Assembly (NCBI RefSeq): GCF_016811915.1
Contig: NZ_CP069127.1
Coordinates: 2,703,001-2,767,000, forward strand
DNA length: 64,000 nucleotides
DNA from: Brevibacillus choshinensis
GTDB taxonomy: Bacteria; Bacillota; Bacilli; Brevibacillales; Brevibacillaceae
Reading direction: 5' to 3'
Numbering within the stretch: the first letter of the stretch is position 1; each line of letters opens with the position of its first letter. Positions 61,904 through 64,000 of the stretch are shown here, one piece after another. The notes beneath the pieces are model-generated. The model was not told the DNA's origin. It ran no database searches and saw nothing but the letters and a program-made list of their open reading frames with translations. The position numbers were made by a program, and so were the translations under genes.

Positions 61904-61944
61904 AAGAAAAAGCCCGATTTCCTCCAACTCGCAGAAATCGGGCT
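61904..61944 (-). terminator. Terminator of the RraA-like gene
   Basis: Read on the minus strand, AGCCCGATTTC (61944-61934) pairs with GAAATCGGGCT (61921-61911), followed by TTTTC. Confidence 0.9.
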
Positions 61945-61959
61945 GCTATCCATGACTCC

Positions 61960-62580
61960 TCATTTTCTCCCCAAAAACCGGTCCAAGTACTCGATAATCG
62001 CTTCCCGGTTACCGGAAACAGCAGCCTCGCGCTCTTGATCCTTTTCCAGCTTTTCCAAAGCCTGCTCCAAAATTTGCTCTTCCTTTTCCTGAGGCACGAC
62101 GACGACGCCATCTGCATCCGCTACGATGATATCACCTGGTTGAACGCTTACACCTCCGCACGAGATTGGAACGTTGACCTCTCCCCAGCAGGCCTTGCCA
62201 CTGGCAGCGACCGTCGTTCCCTTGCAGAAGACAGGGAAATCGAGCTTTTTGATTCCCGCGACGTCACGGATCACACCATCGACGACGATTCCCTTGATGC
62301 CCAAGGTTTGCGCCATTCCGACGACGAAATCGCCAGCGATGGCCCGGTAGGTGTCGCCTTTTGCATCGATGACGAGGATGTCGCCTGGCTGTGCATCGCG
62401 GATGGCTTGCAGGACGGTCAGATTGTCGCCGACAGGCATTTTCACGGTGAAAGCTCTACCTGCGATATGGTGCTCTTCCTGAAGCGGCTTGATGGCAGGG
62501 TCGAGGTTGTTAAGGCCTTGCATCGTGTCGGAAATGCAAGTAGTGGGGACAGTTTGGAATTTTTCTACGATCGTGGACAT
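61960..62580 (-). CDS. RraA family protein, 4-hydroxy-4-methyl-2-oxoglutarate aldolase-like
   Basis: This 206-residue protein belongs to the RraA-like family, which includes metal-dependent HMG/CHA aldolases and oxaloacetate decarboxylases. IKGIVVDGVIRDVAGI holds the conserved Arg-Asp pair that binds oxoacid and metal, and PGDIIVADADGVVVVP closes the fold. A role in RNase E control is unlikely in this lineage. ATG 62580 has AAAGGAGG upstream; an in-frame ATG at 62622 has no such site. It is divergent from an isopropylmalate dehydrogenase-like gene, and the pair may act on the same hydroxyacids. Substrate is not shown by sequence. Confidence 0.9.
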   Translation of the reverse strand: MSTIVEKFQTVPTTCISDTMQGLNNLDPAIKPLQEEHHIAGRAFTVKMPVGDNLTVLQAIRDAQPGDILVIDAKGDTYRAIAGDFVVGMAQTLGIKGIVVDGVIRDVAGIKKLDFPVFCKGTTVAASGKACWGEVNVPISCGGVSVQPGDIIVADADGVVVVPQEKEEQILEQALEKLEKDQEREAAVSGNREAIIEYLDRFLGRK

Positions 62581-62685
62581 GAAATAGCCTCCTTTAATCA
62601 GAAAAGGTCGATGATAATCCAAGTATACATGCTGTCAGAAAATCGGAAAAATGCCGAAAAGGAATTGCGAGCCATAACCAATCTC

Positions 62686-62700
62686 ATAACAAAAAGTTAT
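62686..62700. promoter_or_regulatory. Inverted repeat in the divergent rraA-like region
   Basis: ATAAC and GTTAT frame five A bases. The 213-base gap 62581-62793 carries both divergent promoters, and this repeat could bind a regulator such as a LysR type. No regulator gene is visible nearby. Confidence 0.3.
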
Positions 62701-62793
62701 CTTTCCTCATTCGAAACCGATATTTCATTTCCCGTCCAAACTACCGTACATTTTTCATAACAACACACGCCAACACAGAAGGGAATGGAATAA

Positions 62794-63873
62794 ATGGCTA
62801 CTTATCAAATCGGAGTACTAAACGGAGACGGAATCGGACCAGAGATTGTCCAAGCAACCGTAGAGGTGATTGCGGCAGCTGCCGAGTTTGCAGGAACCAC
62901 TACCTTTGATTTTGTATCCTTGCCAATGGGATGGGAAGGGATCGAGAAGCATGGAGAGCCGATTCCAGCGATCACCAAAGAAAAGCTGCTGGAATGCCAC
63001 GGCTGGATCATGGGGCCGCATGATTCCTCCGCTTACCCGCCTGAGCAAAAGGAAAAGCGCAATCCGAGCGGGGAGCTGCGCCATACCTTTGATCTGTATG
63101 CCAATATTCGTCCGAGCAAGACGATGCCTGGCATCAAAAGTGTGGTAGGAGAAGCAGACCTGGTCATTTTCCGAGAAAATACGGAAGGCTTTTATCCAGA
63201 CCGAAATATGTACGCAGGACTGGGAGAGTACATGATTACGCCTGACATCGCTGTCGTAAATGGCGTATTTACCCGAAAGGCTGCCGAAAGAATTGCGCAC
63301 GCCGCTTTTCGCATGGCGATGCAGCGAAAACGCAAAGTGACCATTGTCCACAAAGCGAACGTCATTCGGCTGGGCTACGGACTTTTCCTCGATACCTGCC
63401 GCGAGGTCGCAAGGCAATATCCAGAAGTGCAAGTCGATGATTACCACATTGATGCGATGGCTGCCCATCTCGTCCGAAGAGCGAAAGACTTTGATGTGAT
63501 CGTGACGACGAACATGTTCGGCGATATTTTGTCCGATCTGGCAGGGGAGCTTGTTGGCAGTCTGGGACTGGCTCCTTCCATCAATACGAATGATCGGCAG
63601 GCGATGGCGCAAGCGGCCCATGGTTCCGCTCCTGACATTGCCGGAAAAAACATCGCGAATCCGGTAGGCGAAATGCTCTCGATGGTCATGCTGTTGGACT
63701 GGCTTGCTTCCCGTCATCAGGATCAGGAGCTGCATCGGATCGCACGGCTGGTGGAACAGTCAATCATGACGACGATCGAAGAAGGAATCTGCACCCGCGA
63801 CCTCGGAGGAGACGCAACCACCACGGAATTTACGGCCGCGATCATCAAGCGAATCGGGTCGGGAGGGAAATGA
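62794..63873 (+). CDS. Isocitrate/isopropylmalate dehydrogenase family protein
   Basis: This 359-residue enzyme belongs to the beta-decarboxylating dehydrogenase family, which oxidises and decarboxylates 2-hydroxyacids with NAD(P). VLNGDGIGPEIV is the cofactor opening. RENTEGFY and the metal-binding region TNMFGDILSDLAGELVGSLGLAPSIN (in part) follow. The substrate is not clear. It is not part of a leu or icd operon; the neighbours (RraA-like and a racemase-like gene) suggest a catabolic acid such as tartrate, malate-like or another hydroxyacid. The ATG follows GAAGGGAATGGAATAA. The next gene starts right after the stop. Confidence 0.9.
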   Translation: MATYQIGVLNGDGIGPEIVQATVEVIAAAAEFAGTTTFDFVSLPMGWEGIEKHGEPIPAITKEKLLECHGWIMGPHDSSAYPPEQKEKRNPSGELRHTFDLYANIRPSKTMPGIKSVVGEADLVIFRENTEGFYPDRNMYAGLGEYMITPDIAVVNGVFTRKAAERIAHAAFRMAMQRKRKVTIVHKANVIRLGYGLFLDTCREVARQYPEVQVDDYHIDAMAAHLVRRAKDFDVIVTTNMFGDILSDLAGELVGSLGLAPSINTNDRQAMAQAAHGSAPDIAGKNIANPVGEMLSMVMLLDWLASRHQDQELHRIARLVEQSIMTTIEEGICTRDLGGDATTTEFTAAIIKRIGSGGK

Positions 63874-64000
63874 ATGGCGACGACACCTATCCGTATTGGC
63901 CTGATACACGCCACGATGAATTCGGTGCAGCCGATCCATGCCGCCTTTCGTGAGCAAGCTCCGCATGTGACTCTGCTGAACTTCATGGATGAGGGATTGA
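63874..64000 (+). CDS. Asp/Glu racemase-like protein, 3' end cut off by window edge
   Basis: Only the first 42 codons are visible. The start ATG directly follows the TGA of the dehydrogenase gene, with GGGAGGG seven bases upstream. The opening IRIGLIHATMNSVQPIHAAF resembles the aspartate/glutamate/hydantoin racemase and arylmalonate decarboxylase superfamily. With so little sequence the family call is tentative and the function cannot be named. It is probably cotranscribed with the dehydrogenase. Confidence 0.6.
   Translation, partial: MATTPIRIGLIHATMNSVQPIHAAFREQAPHVTLLNFMDEGL

Noticed and set aside
61828..62760. A 310-codon plus-strand frame
   Set aside because: It covers the RraA-like gene in antisense. 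The minus-strand protein has conserved motifs, an AAAGGAGG site and a terminator.
62818..63735. A 305-codon minus-strand frame
   Set aside because: It is antisense to the isopropylmalate dehydrogenase-like gene and its product has no recognisable features.
1..64000. CRISPR array, prophage, transposase, toxin-antitoxin or biosynthetic gene cluster
   Set aside because: Reading the whole window I saw no regular spaced repeats, integrase or transposase motifs, phage structural genes, or NRPS/PKS modules.

Overview
This window reads as the chromosome of an aerobic, endospore-forming Firmicute, most likely in or near Brevibacillus/Paenibacillaceae. That placement is inferred from gene content: a GerA-type germinant receptor, the sporulation diadenylate cyclase CdaS, an HPr with the Ser46 regulatory site, strong AGGAGG-type ribosome sites, frequent TTG/GTG starts, and a near-perfect CcpA cre box. 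I saw no rRNA, tRNA, CRISPR array, insertion sequence or prophage. Coding density is high, and most transcription units end in clear hairpin plus T-tract terminators.

Layout. 1-3 kb: the end of a fructose-type PTS permease, an HPr and a YitT membrane protein. 3-12.4 kb: a 5-oxoproline (pyroglutamate) locus made of a very large M14 metallopeptidase, DUF969/DUF979 membrane proteins, an IclR regulator, pyroglutamyl peptidase and PxpB-PxpC-PxpA. Two similar 15-bp palindromes lie just downstream of its two predicted promoters. 12.4-17.1 kb: a gerA-gerC-gerB germinant receptor operon, divergent from cdaS, and a small membrane protein. 17.3-22 kb: M29 aminopeptidase, M3 oligoendopeptidase, an alkyltransferase-like protein, a Lin0512-family protein and a PaaI-type thioesterase. 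22.4-28 kb: a first five-gene oligopeptide ABC transporter. 28-30 kb: a DinG-type helicase broken by two one-base frameshifts. 30.3-33.3 kb: a small membrane protein and an OatA-like O-acetyltransferase behind a long leader. 33.4-36.8 kb: a short-chain dehydrogenase, a D-2-hydroxyacid dehydrogenase and a drug-efflux-type MFS protein. 37-40.7 kb: a NarL-type two-component pair with a small membrane protein. 40.7-43.5 kb: a secreted protein of unknown function and an EamA exporter. 43.6-57.2 kb: two S9 peptidases, then an amidohydrolase, a second complete oligopeptide transporter, an M20 dipeptidase and a second amidohydrolase. 57.3-64 kb: MsrAB, a BASS-family symporter, a lipoprotein D,D-carboxypeptidase, a small AT-rich membrane protein, an AHSA1 protein, an RraA-like protein, an isopropylmalate dehydrogenase-like enzyme and the start of a racemase-like gene.

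How it fits together. The dominant theme is peptide and amino-acid scavenging. Two Opp/Dpp importers bring peptides in. M3, M29, S9, M14, C15 and M20 hydrolases trim them. N-terminal pyroglutamate released by Pcp would be opened to glutamate by the ATP-dependent PxpABC oxoprolinase. A second theme is the cell envelope and spore: GerABC, CdaS, OatA-like and a VanY-like carboxypeptidase.

No clearly unprecedented system stands out. The best leads are the pyroglutamate regulon with its giant M14 peptidase and paired operators, the leader and overlapping small ORF before the OatA-like gene, the cre-box-linked transporter operon that carries three M20 hydrolases, and the gerA/cdaS divergent pair.
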